DNA of 64,000 nucleotides. Source: Paenibacillus spongiae (lineage in GTDB: Bacteria > Bacillota > Bacilli > Paenibacillales > Paenibacillaceae). Made by a program: the position numbers and the translations under genes. This document shows, piece after piece, positions 27,297-36,310 of this stretch; positions within the stretch are counted from its first letter, which is position 1, and each line of letters begins with the position of its first letter. The notes beneath the pieces are model-generated. The model worked only from the letters and a program-made list of their open reading frames with translations, was not told the origin of the DNA and did not search any database. Location: the NCBI RefSeq assembly GCF_024734895.1, contig NZ_CP091430.1, positions 4,606,501 through 4,670,500 of the forward strand, in the 5' to 3' direction.

Positions 27297-28615
27297 AGCG
27301 CCTCCGCTCCCTTCGATTCATTCGATACATACTGCCCCGACTTGGCGCTGCGGCCGTTTTCTTGTTCGTTCATTCCGGACGTCACTTTCCCCCCTGCCGT
27401 TCCATAACCTCCTGCTGCTCGCGATACCACATAATCTCGGAATGACAACCAGAACGATAGCCGCTTCTGATCCAGCTTCGGCTTCGTATACTGCTGGGCG
27501 CGGGCGAAGTTCAGCTGCGCCTGCTCGGCCATCCAGGTGACATTGCCGATTCCATGCTTAAGCTTGGCTGCCAGCTGCTTGATGTTTCCCGGCTTATGCA
27601 GCCATTGTTCCGAGACAAGCTCGGGGATCCCCCCGGCCGTCGATCCGATGACGGGGCATCCACGGCTCATCGCCTCGATCGTAGCTCTCGGCAGACCCTC
27701 CTGAAAGCTGGGCTGTATATAGAGATCAAGACCGTCGATCCATTCGAGCACCGCATTGCCGCTCGGCAGCACGCCGCAGAAGTTTACACGGTCCTCGACA
27801 CCGAGCTTCGCAGCCAATGCCTTCCAGCGGTCAGAGGACCCGTCTCCCAAGATATTCAGCTCGAAGGGCTGCGTCTCGCCGGCGATGCGGGCGATCGCGC
27901 GAAGCGCCGTATCGATTCCCTTCGTCTTGCCGTTCAGCGACCCGATCAATCCGATCCGGAAAGGCGTCTTGCGCCCGGAATCGAGCTCGGCAATGCGTCT
28001 GAGCCGCTTCGTCAGGACCTCCTCGTTCTGCTCCGGAATTTCGACGTTGGAGCAGGATCCTGAGACTCCTGCGCTGGACAGCGGATAACGCTGCTGCAGG
28101 AAGCGCTCGGTTACGTAGATGCCATATGGTGCCTGCCTTACGAGCTTCCTTGTCTTCCACAACGAGATCGGAGCGTACACTTTCCCCTGCGCGCTGCCAT
28201 AATTCCATAATCCGTCCCATGCGCATGCAACCATCTCGATCGCATACGGCTTACCAAGCTTACGGGCAACCCTAATCGCTTCCGCGCCGATCTCGCTTGG
28301 CATACGGGCAATTACGGCATCGGCATTGCGGATCGAATCGGTCAAGCATTGATCGACGTAGCCTTTCTTCGTTAGCTTGTTGACAGGATTGCTCAGTGAA
28401 GGCAGCACCAGAAAGTCGACATTGGGCCCGCTGGACAGCGTTTTTCCCTTCATATCGGCATCGGTCTGCGCCTTCTGGCCTCTGCATGCTACCGTCACTT
28501 GGTCGAACACGGCCAGATAGCGTTCCCATACCGCATAAGGCAGCTTGCCTCCTGAGAAGAATTTTCCGGTTTCATTAAAATAAAACGTATGGTCATGCGC
28601 CCACAGGACATGCAT
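27293..28615 (-). CDS. Glycosyltransferase, GT4-like
   Basis: A 440-residue GT-B fold glycosyltransferase beginning MHVLWAHDHTFYFNETGKFF. The C-terminal Rossmann half contains RIGLIGSLNGKTKGIDTALR, NILGDGSSDRWKALAAKLG and PSFQEGLPRATIEAMSRGCP, with the EGLPRATIEA motif that binds the sugar nucleotide. It acts at the cytoplasmic membrane face, adding one sugar to the lipid-linked repeat. The start at ATG 28615 has GGGAGGG six bases upstream. The last 45 residues are a low-complexity, charged tail beyond the domain. Donor and acceptor are unknown. Confidence 0.87.
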   Translation of the reverse strand: MHVLWAHDHTFYFNETGKFFSGGKLPYAVWERYLAVFDQVTVACRGQKAQTDADMKGKTLSSGPNVDFLVLPSLSNPVNKLTKKGYVDQCLTDSIRNADAVIARMPSEIGAEAIRVARKLGKPYAIEMVACAWDGLWNYGSAQGKVYAPISLWKTRKLVRQAPYGIYVTERFLQQRYPLSSAGVSGSCSNVEIPEQNEEVLTKRLRRIAELDSGRKTPFRIGLIGSLNGKTKGIDTALRAIARIAGETQPFELNILGDGSSDRWKALAAKLGVEDRVNFCGVLPSGNAVLEWIDGLDLYIQPSFQEGLPRATIEAMSRGCPVIGSTAGGIPELVSEQWLHKPGNIKQLAAKLKHGIGNVTWMAEQAQLNFARAQQYTKPKLDQKRLSFWLSFRDYVVSRAAGGYGTAGGKVTSGMNEQENGRSAKSGQYVSNESKGAEAL

Positions 28616-28640
28616 TCGAATCCCTCCCATTATTTTTTAT

Positions 28641-29246
28641 TTATCCATGCTGCCACGGCCGGTCTCCCTGCGAAGAGGCGACAATCGTTTTCACAACCTT
28701 CGCCGGAACCCCTGCAGCTACGACGCCAGGCGGAACTTGTCGCGTAACGACGGCACCGGCTGCGATGACCGTACGGCTGCCGATTTCCACGCCGGCCATG
28801 ATCCGTACGCCGCATCCGATCCACACGTCACGGCCGATCCGGATTTTGCCGCAGACGACCGGATTGTCGCGAATCGGAACCGACTCGTCGTTCCATGTAT
28901 GCTGAAACGAGACAAGCGAGGACTGATGCGCGATGGACACTTCATCTTCGATGTCCAGTTCGCCGTATGCATCCAGGTAGCAATGCTTGTGGATGCTTAC
29001 ATTCGACCCGATCGACAATCGCTCGGGATACTTCAGCTCTACGCCCCTGCCAACGAGCACATTATCGCCGCATCGTCTGGCGAGTCTCTTGAGCAGACAA
29101 TACCGGAAAGCCACTCCCGCAAGCTCCGGCAGCCAGTCGCTGAGCGTCCACATCCATACCGCAACCGGCCTAGGAACAATCCGAAGCGCACCCGCTGCCG
29201 CATGGAGCAGCGGCTTAGCCTTATGAAACAAATCACGACCCCGCAT
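28641..29246 (-). CDS. Hexapeptide-repeat acyltransferase (WcaF/Maa-like)
   Basis: A 201-residue protein with left-handed beta-helix hexapeptide repeats in its second half (KYPERLSIGSNVSIHKHCYL, GRDVWIGCGVRIMAGVEIG, IAAGAVVTRQVPPGVVAAGV), the fold of serial O- and N-acetyltransferases. The first 55 residues (HAAAGALRIVPRPVAVWMW) are a helical, partly hydrophobic extension. It probably O-acetylates a sugar of the repeat unit. It lacks the N-terminal Rossmann domain of PglD/EpsM/NeuD-type N-acetyltransferases. Start ATG 29246 has GGAGGAG upstream and lies within the end of the polymerase gene (14-base overlap). Confidence 0.8.
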   Translation of the reverse strand: MRGRDLFHKAKPLLHAAAGALRIVPRPVAVWMWTLSDWLPELAGVAFRYCLLKRLARRCGDNVLVGRGVELKYPERLSIGSNVSIHKHCYLDAYGELDIEDEVSIAHQSSLVSFQHTWNDESVPIRDNPVVCGKIRIGRDVWIGCGVRIMAGVEIGSRTVIAAGAVVTRQVPPGVVAAGVPAKVVKTIVASSQGDRPWQHG

Positions 29247-30462
29247 TTCCCGCTCCTCCAGTCTGAAACCATTTGCGCCCCCATACGAGGGTGTAAGCAC
29301 TTAAGACATATAAGATCGGCAGCACAGGCAGCTTCTTGCGGACCATGTTGTCGCCGACGGTCCCCAGACCATACTCCATCTCCCGTCCCGTCACCGTTAC
29401 ATAACCGACGAGGACGAGTGTGCAGGCGTAAGTAAACAGAACGGTAAACGCCAGAATATAGAATCGCCTGGACGCCTTGAAACGCAGGAAATTGAGCACC
29501 GATACACCCAGGATGAACGACATCCACAGCGCCTCAAGGGTCCTCATAGCAATCTCCGAGTTCCAGTTGTTTAGATTGACCGGATTGGGGCTAATGAACA
29601 GGAAGACCGTCAATAACGATGCGTTCATTAATCCAAGCGGTCCGATCTGCATCACGAGCAAACCCATGGCTGCAATCATGACGGTAATGGATGTCCGCAT
29701 CTTCTGTGTATAGAGAAAGTATATGCCAAACGTATAGATGATCGAGTAATCCCTCAGTCCGGTTGAATAGGCCAGTACGAGAAGAAACAAGACGTACTTG
29801 CGCCGGATTAACAATCCCGCCCCATACAAGCCGAGAAGCGCGCATGCGACGTCTTTGGCGAATACGGACGACAAGAGCATGAAAGAAGGACTCACCAGCA
29901 GACCGAAGATGACAACCCCATGGAAGCGCGGACTTTGTTCATCCCGAACGTCAGGCAATGCATACTTGAAATGCAGCGCATTCAAACGGTACGTCTGATT
30001 GACGACGAGTATGAGCAGCAGCGAATTCAGCATTATGATGGCCAGCGGATCCTCCAGCTCCAGCCACTTAAACAGGGGCATATAGAGCATGCCGAAAATC
30101 GGATAGGCCGACATGTTCGCCCATTGCGTGACGACATGATCCAGCGCATAAGGCATGAAGTCGGATAACTTCTGAAACGTGCTTACCTGTTCGAAGTAAT
30201 GAATTTCATCCGGGCCCGTTACAGGGTTGGTCGTCACCGCATAGATGAGCTTGCCTGCCAGCATCGCAAATATTCCGCCATACAGCGCACCAGGCGTGTT
30301 CGGCCAACGAAGCAGAAAGAAGAAGAATGGAATCAGCATGGCGAAGAACATGACCATCCCGATCTGCTCGTCCAGCGGAAACAGCAGCTTCGCCATCAGC
30401 ATCAGCATCACGAGGTACATGGCCGCGATCAGCGGATGCTGAAGTGTCCGGTTAACCCCCAT
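29233..30462 (-). CDS. Wzy-like polysaccharide polymerase (multi-pass membrane protein)
   Basis: A 409-residue, very hydrophobic protein with roughly ten membrane helices (for example LIAAMYLVMLMLMAKLLF, MVMFFAMLIPFFFFLLRW, LAIIMLNSLLLILVVNQTY). A large external loop follows the third helix (VTTNPVTGPDEIHYFEQVST, then AYPIFGMLYMPLF). This size, helix count and loop, plus position between two glycosyltransferase-type genes and near a Wzx flippase, fit the block polymerase of a Wzx/Wzy pathway. Sequence similarity among Wzy proteins is low, so the call rests mainly on topology and context. Confidence 0.72.
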   Translation of the reverse strand: MGVNRTLQHPLIAAMYLVMLMLMAKLLFPLDEQIGMVMFFAMLIPFFFFLLRWPNTPGALYGGIFAMLAGKLIYAVTTNPVTGPDEIHYFEQVSTFQKLSDFMPYALDHVVTQWANMSAYPIFGMLYMPLFKWLELEDPLAIIMLNSLLLILVVNQTYRLNALHFKYALPDVRDEQSPRFHGVVIFGLLVSPSFMLLSSVFAKDVACALLGLYGAGLLIRRKYVLFLLVLAYSTGLRDYSIIYTFGIYFLYTQKMRTSITVMIAAMGLLVMQIGPLGLMNASLLTVFLFISPNPVNLNNWNSEIAMRTLEALWMSFILGVSVLNFLRFKASRRFYILAFTVLFTYACTLVLVGYVTVTGREMEYGLGTVGDNMVRKKLPVLPILYVLSAYTLVWGRKWFQTGGAGNAGS

Positions 30463-31579
30463 AGAGAAGCTCCAACCGTCGTACGCTGCTGACCATATTA
30501 AAGCCGGACTTCTCTAATGCGCTGCGCCTCCTCGCCCACTCGGGCTGCGGGGTTTCCGCAAGCATTCCGAGCGCTTCAACCCATCGGTTCGGAGGATCGT
30601 CAAGACGCAGCTTACGAACCAGCCCGAGCTCCAGATCCGCTTCCTCCGGCACCGCCTCCGACACGAGACAAGGAACGCCTGCCGCCTGCGCTTCAATGAC
30701 GACGATCCCGAGGCCTTCGATTAATGAAGGGAGGACGAATCCGTCCGCAGCGCCCAGCAGCTCCGGAATGTCCTTGCGCTGACCCAGAAATTCAACCTGC
30801 TGCGACAGGCCGAGCCGATGCACCTGCTCCTCGATTCGCGCCCGGTCTGGGCCGTCGCCGATCAAAAGCAGCTTTGCTTGCGGGCAGGTCGCAGCAAATT
30901 CCGCGAACCGGTCGATCAGGAAGGAATGATTCTTCATTTCTTGAAAGCGGCCGATATGCGCGAACACAGGAATGTCAGGATCATGAATACCCAGCTTGGC
31001 CCGCAGCGAAGCTCGGTCTGCCGGCAGCGATTCATAAGGCCCTAATGCGATTGCATTCGGAAAAATCATCACCCGCCGGTCTTCCCAGCAGTCCTTGCCG
31101 AACAACGATTCGCAAGCATGACGCGAGCAGCCGAGAAGATGTGTCGCATTGCGCAGTATAAGACGCTGCATGTAAGCCCGGTATATCCTCCTCAGAAGCG
31201 GCTGCTTCGCATCGCGATGAACCGTGTGGCTGTGGCTGATGCGAACGGGAATGCCAAGCCCGCTGGCGATCTTGAGCACATATCCGCTGAATCCGAAAAT
31301 GTGGCTGTGAATGGCGGCATAGGGGCCGTTCTTGCGAATGTTCGCTTCCAGCTCCTTACGGAACCGGCTTAACCCCCGCTGAGGGTGAGGCTGATGCAGA
31401 ATCTTGCCGCCTAAGCTCTCGATTTCGTCATCGTAGAAGGCCTTTTCATCGGTTTGTACCGCGAAGTGGAATTCGTACTTCTCCCGGTCTGTATGCCGGT
31501 ACACGTTCATGAGAAGCGTCTCGATCCCGCCGGGATGCATCTTTCCCACGACATGCAGCACTTTGATTTTCCCTGCCAT
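30452..31579 (-). CDS. Glycosyltransferase, GT4-like (EpsF-type)
   Basis: A 375-residue GT-B enzyme starting MAGKIKVLHVVGKMHPGGIE; the HPGGIETLL motif is typical of EpsF/CapM-like transferases of Firmicutes. Further motifs are IHSHIFGFSGYVLKIASGLG, LLIGDGPDRARIEEQV and LPSLIEGLGIVVIEAQAAGV, where the Glu pair contacts the nucleotide sugar. It adds a sugar to the lipid-linked oligosaccharide at the inner membrane face. It overlaps the polymerase start by 11 bases and follows the flippase gene by five. Specificity is unknown. Confidence 0.9.
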   Translation of the reverse strand: MAGKIKVLHVVGKMHPGGIETLLMNVYRHTDREKYEFHFAVQTDEKAFYDDEIESLGGKILHQPHPQRGLSRFRKELEANIRKNGPYAAIHSHIFGFSGYVLKIASGLGIPVRISHSHTVHRDAKQPLLRRIYRAYMQRLILRNATHLLGCSRHACESLFGKDCWEDRRVMIFPNAIALGPYESLPADRASLRAKLGIHDPDIPVFAHIGRFQEMKNHSFLIDRFAEFAATCPQAKLLLIGDGPDRARIEEQVHRLGLSQQVEFLGQRKDIPELLGAADGFVLPSLIEGLGIVVIEAQAAGVPCLVSEAVPEEADLELGLVRKLRLDDPPNRWVEALGMLAETPQPEWARRRSALEKSGFNMVSSVRRLELLYGG

Positions 31580-31584
31580 CCCCT

Positions 31585-32997
31585 CTATCCCTCCTTTCCT
31601 GATTGAACAGTTTCACTGCCGGAAACCGAAGGAACCGGTGCGGCTTCCAGCAATCGATTCCACGCTCGTTTGGGCAGCCAGGCAACGGTCAAGATACCCA
31701 TTTTCCGGTAGACGAATACCACCATGATCACATTCCAGCAGACGAGACCGACCGTAGTCGCAATGGCTGCGCCGATCATGCCTATGAGCGGAATTAGCGC
31801 GACATTCAAGACAATATTCAATATCGTCGACACAATGAGCGCCTTGGTGAGCGCATTCTGACGGCCAGTCATCGTCGCCATCATGCCGTTCTGGCCGCAA
31901 TAGGCGTTCACGACTTGACCGAAGGTCATGATCAGCATCGGCCAATACGAAGCGCGGAACTCGGCTCCGAACAGTCCGAGCAGCAGCTTGCCGCCTGCGG
32001 CGAATGCGACCATCAGCATGGCGGCGAAGACAAAGCCGGAGAAGCCCGACGTCTGGCATACATGCTGCAGCTGCTTGCGTTTGCCGGTTGCGTACAGCTC
32101 GGAGAGCATCGGAGCAGCGGTCATATTCACGGCGGTAAGCGCGAATGCGGCCAATGTCGCAAGCCGGACCGCTGCGGAGAACAAACCGGATTCCGTCTCC
32201 GAATGCATCATCCCCATCATGAGGACGCCCAGCTGGCCGAGTATGAGATACATGCCGGCATTGAGCATGAGCGATACGGACAGCTTCGTCCAGGAGCGGG
32301 TATCGTACCTTGGCTCTACCGCTTCGATCTGACTGCCGATCCGTTTCCGCAGGACGACGGCCCCGATCACCCAGCTGATGGCCACTGCCGCAGCGAAGCT
32401 GATCATCGCCACGCCGGCATCCGCTTCGTTCCCGAATAACCCGATCCAGCACGCCAGGATGGCCATCGTAATGATCGGGCGCACGATTTTCTCCGGCATC
32501 TGCGAGAACAGCACATCCTTGAGCGCTTGCAGGACGCTTTGCCGGAGCGTTGCCAGCGTCAGCAGCGGAATGGTTGCCAACCCTGCCGCATAAGTCACGA
32601 CCCTCTCGGTCGTCATCGAGTCTGAGCTGAAGATCAAGTACACGGCGCCCAGAATCATGGCCGTCATAGAGAGAGCCATACCAATTTGATTCGCTCTGCG
32701 GAGCAGCCCCTTAATGAACCCCCATTCATTCATGGCACGGTACGATGCGACCAACCGGACGATTGACGTATCGAAGCCAAGCTTGGTCGGAAATACGAGA
32801 AACGTGACCACCGTCGAGACGAAGGCATAGGTGCCGTAAGCTGCCGCACCCAGCATACGGGCCAGCATAACCTGCATGAGCAGAGCCAGTGCCATACCGC
32901 TGGAGTTAATGAGGAAGCTGATGCTGCCTCCCCGCCTCAGCATCTTCTTTACGGAGGAGCTTTGCTCCTGAGCTGCGAGTGTTTCGACTTTAGCCAT
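31585..32997 (-). CDS. Wzx-type oligosaccharide flippase
   Basis: A 470-residue polytopic protein with about 12-14 helices of the polysaccharide biosynthesis/MATE-like (MOP) superfamily. The N-terminal region GGSISFLINSSGMALALLMQ, AARMLG-like LARMLGAAAYGTYAF and FPTKLGFDTSIVRLVASY are typical of the family. It would flip the undecaprenyl-linked repeat to the outer face, where the Wzy-like protein polymerises it. The start ATG lies 17 bases after the CapD-type gene. Comparable to EpsK of B. subtilis in role. Confidence 0.88.
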   Translation of the reverse strand: MAKVETLAAQEQSSSVKKMLRRGGSISFLINSSGMALALLMQVMLARMLGAAAYGTYAFVSTVVTFLVFPTKLGFDTSIVRLVASYRAMNEWGFIKGLLRRANQIGMALSMTAMILGAVYLIFSSDSMTTERVVTYAAGLATIPLLTLATLRQSVLQALKDVLFSQMPEKIVRPIITMAILACWIGLFGNEADAGVAMISFAAAVAISWVIGAVVLRKRIGSQIEAVEPRYDTRSWTKLSVSLMLNAGMYLILGQLGVLMMGMMHSETESGLFSAAVRLATLAAFALTAVNMTAAPMLSELYATGKRKQLQHVCQTSGFSGFVFAAMLMVAFAAGGKLLLGLFGAEFRASYWPMLIMTFGQVVNAYCGQNGMMATMTGRQNALTKALIVSTILNIVLNVALIPLIGMIGAAIATTVGLVCWNVIMVVFVYRKMGILTVAWLPKRAWNRLLEAAPVPSVSGSETVQSGKEG

Positions 32998-33014
32998 GGA
33001 ACCGGACCGCCCCC

Positions 33015-34847
33015 TTAAGACACGTTCGAAACGTTGCTATACGTGGGCACGAGGTGCTTAAGTACGGCGCGGATTTCATTCGGATGCTGGCCGATCACTT
33101 GTTCCAGCTTGCGGATCTCGAATTCAAGCTCCGTCCGGTTAATCTGCATCGGCCTTCCGATAAAGATACGGTTATGCTTGGTCGAAGACATGCCTTCCTC
33201 ATTGGTCAGCAGCTCTTCGTAGAGCTTCTCGCCTTCGCGGATCCCGGAAAACTTAACCTCGATATCGATATTCGGTTCATAGCCGGACAACCGGATCAAA
33301 TCGACAGCCAGATCATATATTTTGACAGGCTTGCCCATATCGAGAATGAACACTTCGCCGCCCTTGGCGAAGGCGCCGGCTTGAATAACGAGCTGAACGG
33401 CTTCCGGGATGGTCATGAAATAACGGACCATCTCCGGATGCGTAACGGTGACCGGACCGCCCTTGGCAATCTGATCCTTGAAACGCGGGATGACGCTGCC
33501 TCTGCTGCCGAGAACATTGCCGAAGCGAACGGCAACGAACTTCGTTTCGCTGTGCTTATCCAGGCTTTGAATAAACATTTCGGCGATCCGTTTGGTCGTA
33601 CCCATAATGCTCGTCGGGTTAACCGCCTTGTCGGTCGAGATGAGAACGAAACGCTCTGCGCCGTATTGGTCGGCGCACTCGGCAACGTTCTTCGTGCCGA
33701 ATACGTTGTTCTTGATCGCTTCGGACGGATTCCGCTCCATGAGCGGCACGTGCTTATGAGCAGCTGCGTGGAAGATGACCGCCGGACGGAATTTGCCAAA
33801 CACATCCTCCAGCCGTTTCCGGTCCTGCACATCGGCGATCACGGTCTCAATCGGCAATTCCGGGAAGGTGCTTCTCAGCTCCATCTCGATCAAATAGATG
33901 CTGTTTTCCCCATGTCCGAGCAGCAGCAGTCTTTCCGGGCGGAATGGCGCGATTTGACGGCACAGCTCGGAGCCGATGGACCCGCCGGCGCCGGTAACGA
34001 GAACCGTTTTGCCCTCCACGTAGTTCGCAATGTTATCCAGGTCGGTTCGTATCGGATCGCGTCCGAGCAAATCCTCTACGGAGACGTCGCGTACGCGGAC
34101 AGCGGACGTTCTGCCTTGAATGACCTCCTGCAGATCAGGCGCGATCTTGAGCTTCGCCTTGAGCGGCTTGCAAATATTAAGGATCGCGGAGATTTGCAGC
34201 TTAGAGACGGACGGCATGGCGATAATGATTTCGTCGATCCGCTCTTCTTCCGTAATCTTCGCGATATCATTCCTGCTGCCGAAGACAGGCAGGCCGTAGA
34301 TCGTCAACCGCTGCTTGTACGGATCGTCATCGATGAATCCGATAGGAATATGACGCGATTTATCGTTCTGCTGCAGCTCCTTGGCGACCAGCGTACCGCA
34401 GCTACCGGCACCGATGATAAGCGTCCGGTATCCCCCAGACCGTCTGCGCGTGCTGTATTTATCACAAAAAGCCCGCCATAGCAGTCTTGGGCCGGCCATC
34501 AAGGCCACCATACCGATCAAATGATGAAAGAGGATCATAGCCGGTACGGTAAAGCCGTATACAAGCACCACAGCTGCATAAGGAACAATGCTGGACACTA
34601 ACGAAGCGTTAATGATCGCGATCACTTCACTTACTCCGGCATACTGATAGATTCGGCGGTGCAGCTTCATCCGCAAAGTACAGAAGAGACCGACCAGCCC
34701 TGCCACTACGGTATACATGAGCCATAAGCCTTGCTGAGGCTCATTCCATGGATTCGCGTACTGTAGACTGAAAGCGACAGCCAAGCTGAACACCACGGCC
34801 GAGAAATCCAGGGCAATGAGCAAATAGGTGCGGTAAGCAGCAAACAT
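33015..34847 (-). CDS. CapD/PglF/EpsC-type membrane NDP-sugar dehydratase-epimerase
   Basis: A 610-residue protein: four membrane helices (residues about 10-115), a CoA-binding-like Rossmann domain (LIIGAGSCGTLVAKELQQ, about 150-250), and a large SDR domain starting TVLVTGAGGSIGSELCRQI near 285. The active-site segment reads STDKAVNPTSIMGTTKR, with Thr-Asp-Lys replacing the usual Ser-Tyr-Lys, a hallmark of the 4,6-dehydratases PglF, WbpM and EpsC. It probably converts UDP-GlcNAc to the 4-keto-6-deoxy sugar used by the aminotransferase at 23172. The ATG has GGGAGG upstream. Confidence 0.92.
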   Translation of the reverse strand: MFAAYRTYLLIALDFSAVVFSLAVAFSLQYANPWNEPQQGLWLMYTVVAGLVGLFCTLRMKLHRRIYQYAGVSEVIAIINASLVSSIVPYAAVVLVYGFTVPAMILFHHLIGMVALMAGPRLLWRAFCDKYSTRRRSGGYRTLIIGAGSCGTLVAKELQQNDKSRHIPIGFIDDDPYKQRLTIYGLPVFGSRNDIAKITEEERIDEIIIAMPSVSKLQISAILNICKPLKAKLKIAPDLQEVIQGRTSAVRVRDVSVEDLLGRDPIRTDLDNIANYVEGKTVLVTGAGGSIGSELCRQIAPFRPERLLLLGHGENSIYLIEMELRSTFPELPIETVIADVQDRKRLEDVFGKFRPAVIFHAAAHKHVPLMERNPSEAIKNNVFGTKNVAECADQYGAERFVLISTDKAVNPTSIMGTTKRIAEMFIQSLDKHSETKFVAVRFGNVLGSRGSVIPRFKDQIAKGGPVTVTHPEMVRYFMTIPEAVQLVIQAGAFAKGGEVFILDMGKPVKIYDLAVDLIRLSGYEPNIDIEVKFSGIREGEKLYEELLTNEEGMSSTKHNRIFIGRPMQINRTELEFEIRKLEQVIGQHPNEIRAVLKHLVPTYSNVSNVS

Positions 34848-34884
34848 GGTTTAACCTCCCAAAAATATGGTGCGGACTTTCGGA

Positions 34885-35559
34885 TTACTGCGAATATTCG
34901 TAATAGGCGCCCACATCCCGGCTCGACGTTTGATTCAGCATGACCCCGACGATATTCGCCTGTACGAATTGCAGCGCATCGCGCGCCTTGACAGCCTGCT
35001 GCCTCTTCACGCTGCGGGCGTTCACGACCAGAAGAACGCCGTCGCATCGGGTGGCCATCACCTGCGCATCGCTAACGGCTAGTACCGGCGGCGTGTCGAT
35101 GAGGACAATATCGAACCGGGACCGCAGTTCTTCGAGCAGCTGATCCATCTTGCGGGATCCGAGCAGTTCTGAAGGATTAGGCGGTATCAATCCCGAAGGC
35201 AGTACGCTCAAATGGGAAATCTGCGTTTCTTTGATCGCATCGGCAGCCGCAGCTTGACCGGTGAGCACATTCGTCAGACCGCACCGGTTCGACAGATTAT
35301 AGGTTTGATGTGCGGTCGGCTTGCGCAAATCGGCATCCACCAGAATCACCGACTTCTCGCTCTGGGCATAAGCAACGGCCAAGTTATTGATCGTCGTCGT
35401 CTTGCCTTCCCGAGGGCTGGCCGATGTAACCATGAGAAGCTGGAGCGTACGGTCCACGGATGCAAACTGCAAATTAGTGCGCAAGGTGCGGTAAGCCTCG
35501 GAGATCGGTGACATCGGGTTGAGATCCGTAATAATCGGTCTTGCTTCAGTTTGAGACAT
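34885..35559 (-). CDS. BY-type tyrosine kinase (CpsD/CapB/EpsB family)
   Basis: A 224-residue cytosolic kinase controlling polymer assembly. It has Walker A in TSASPREGKTTTINNLAVAY, Walker A' in VILVDADLRKP and Walker B in DIVLIDTPPV. The C-terminal tail is short, GAYYEYSQ, providing three Tyr as likely autophosphorylation sites. As usual in Firmicutes the kinase is a separate protein from its membrane activator, encoded immediately upstream. ATG 35559 gives the usual start (MSQTEARPIITDLNP); a GTG four codons upstream is an alternative. It overlaps the modulator gene by 14 bases. Confidence 0.92.
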   Translation of the reverse strand: MSQTEARPIITDLNPMSPISEAYRTLRTNLQFASVDRTLQLLMVTSASPREGKTTTINNLAVAYAQSEKSVILVDADLRKPTAHQTYNLSNRCGLTNVLTGQAAAADAIKETQISHLSVLPSGLIPPNPSELLGSRKMDQLLEELRSRFDIVLIDTPPVLAVSDAQVMATRCDGVLLVVNARSVKRQQAVKARDALQFVQANIVGVMLNQTSSRDVGAYYEYSQ

Positions 35560-36304
35560 GAGACGCTTCACCCGCCTTTGCCGAGATGGTAGATTTTCGC
35601 CGTTTCCTCTTCAGGTCGCCCTGCTTGATGGAAGGGACAGCCCCCAAGGTCGGCAGTCCGAGCGCACGCTCGACGTCCGCCTCCGTCTTGATCGTGTCAT
35701 CGAAGTAATCGAGCAGCAGTATGATTCCGATTCCCAGCAAGAAGCAAAGGACGAAGCTTATTGCCATATTCACCTTCGGATTAGGCTTGACCGGTGAAGG
35801 CATCTTCTCGACTTTCGCCATATGAAGCAAATAGACGTTATCAACCATCATGATCTGCGGTATCTGTTCTTGGAACACTTCCGAAATCGCGTTCACAATA
35901 TTCGCTGCCTTCTTATAGTCATGATCGGTGTACGTGAGCGTGACGACTTGCGTACCGTTCACGGAGCTAAACGTAATCTTCTGCATGAGCTCCTCGGTCG
36001 TCACGCCGAATTCGGGATGCTTCTGTACAACCAGATCCATGATGGCCGGTGTGCGAATAATCTCTTTGTATGTATTGATCAGGCTAATATTGGTATTGAT
36101 TGCGTTAAGATCCAACTGCAGCATGCCTGCTTTGATGTTGGGAGAATTAACGATTAATTTCGTATAGGCTTGATAGACGGGCTTAATCAACATATAGCTG
36201 ATGACGCCGGCCGCTGCCGTTCCTAGCACGACAACAAGAGCGACAATCCAGATCCGCTTGCGAATGATCGATATATAATGTTTTAAATCCAGTTCAGTCG
36301 TCAA
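35546..36304 (-). CDS. Wzz/YveK-type chain-length modulator and kinase activator
   Basis: A 252-residue membrane protein with two helices (IWIVALVVVLGTAAAGVISY near the N-terminus and MAISFVLCFLLGIGIILLLD near residue 190) enclosing an extracellular domain, and a PNPK-like Pro-rich motif (PVKPNPKVNM) before the second helix, as in Wzz co-polymerases. The cytoplasmic tail would activate the BY-kinase. The start is TTG 36304, with GGAGG ten bases upstream. Gene order phosphatase-modulator-kinase is the standard head of Gram-positive capsule and eps operons. Confidence 0.9.
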   Translation of the reverse strand: MTTELDLKHYISIIRKRIWIVALVVVLGTAAAGVISYMLIKPVYQAYTKLIVNSPNIKAGMLQLDLNAINTNISLINTYKEIIRTPAIMDLVVQKHPEFGVTTEELMQKITFSSVNGTQVVTLTYTDHDYKKAANIVNAISEVFQEQIPQIMMVDNVYLLHMAKVEKMPSPVKPNPKVNMAISFVLCFLLGIGIILLLDYFDDTIKTEADVERALGLPTLGAVPSIKQGDLKRKRRKSTISAKAGEASHVSN

Positions 36305-36310
36305 TGGGTG

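Noticed and set aside
33054-34481. 475-codon open frame on the plus strand
   Set aside because: Antisense to the CapD/PglF-type gene; the product is an unnatural His/Arg/Asp-rich sequence produced by the codon bias of the real gene.
34848-34884. EAR (EpsC-associated RNA) between kinase and CapD-type gene, its position in B. subtilis
   Set aside because: The gap is only 37 bases, too short for the element.
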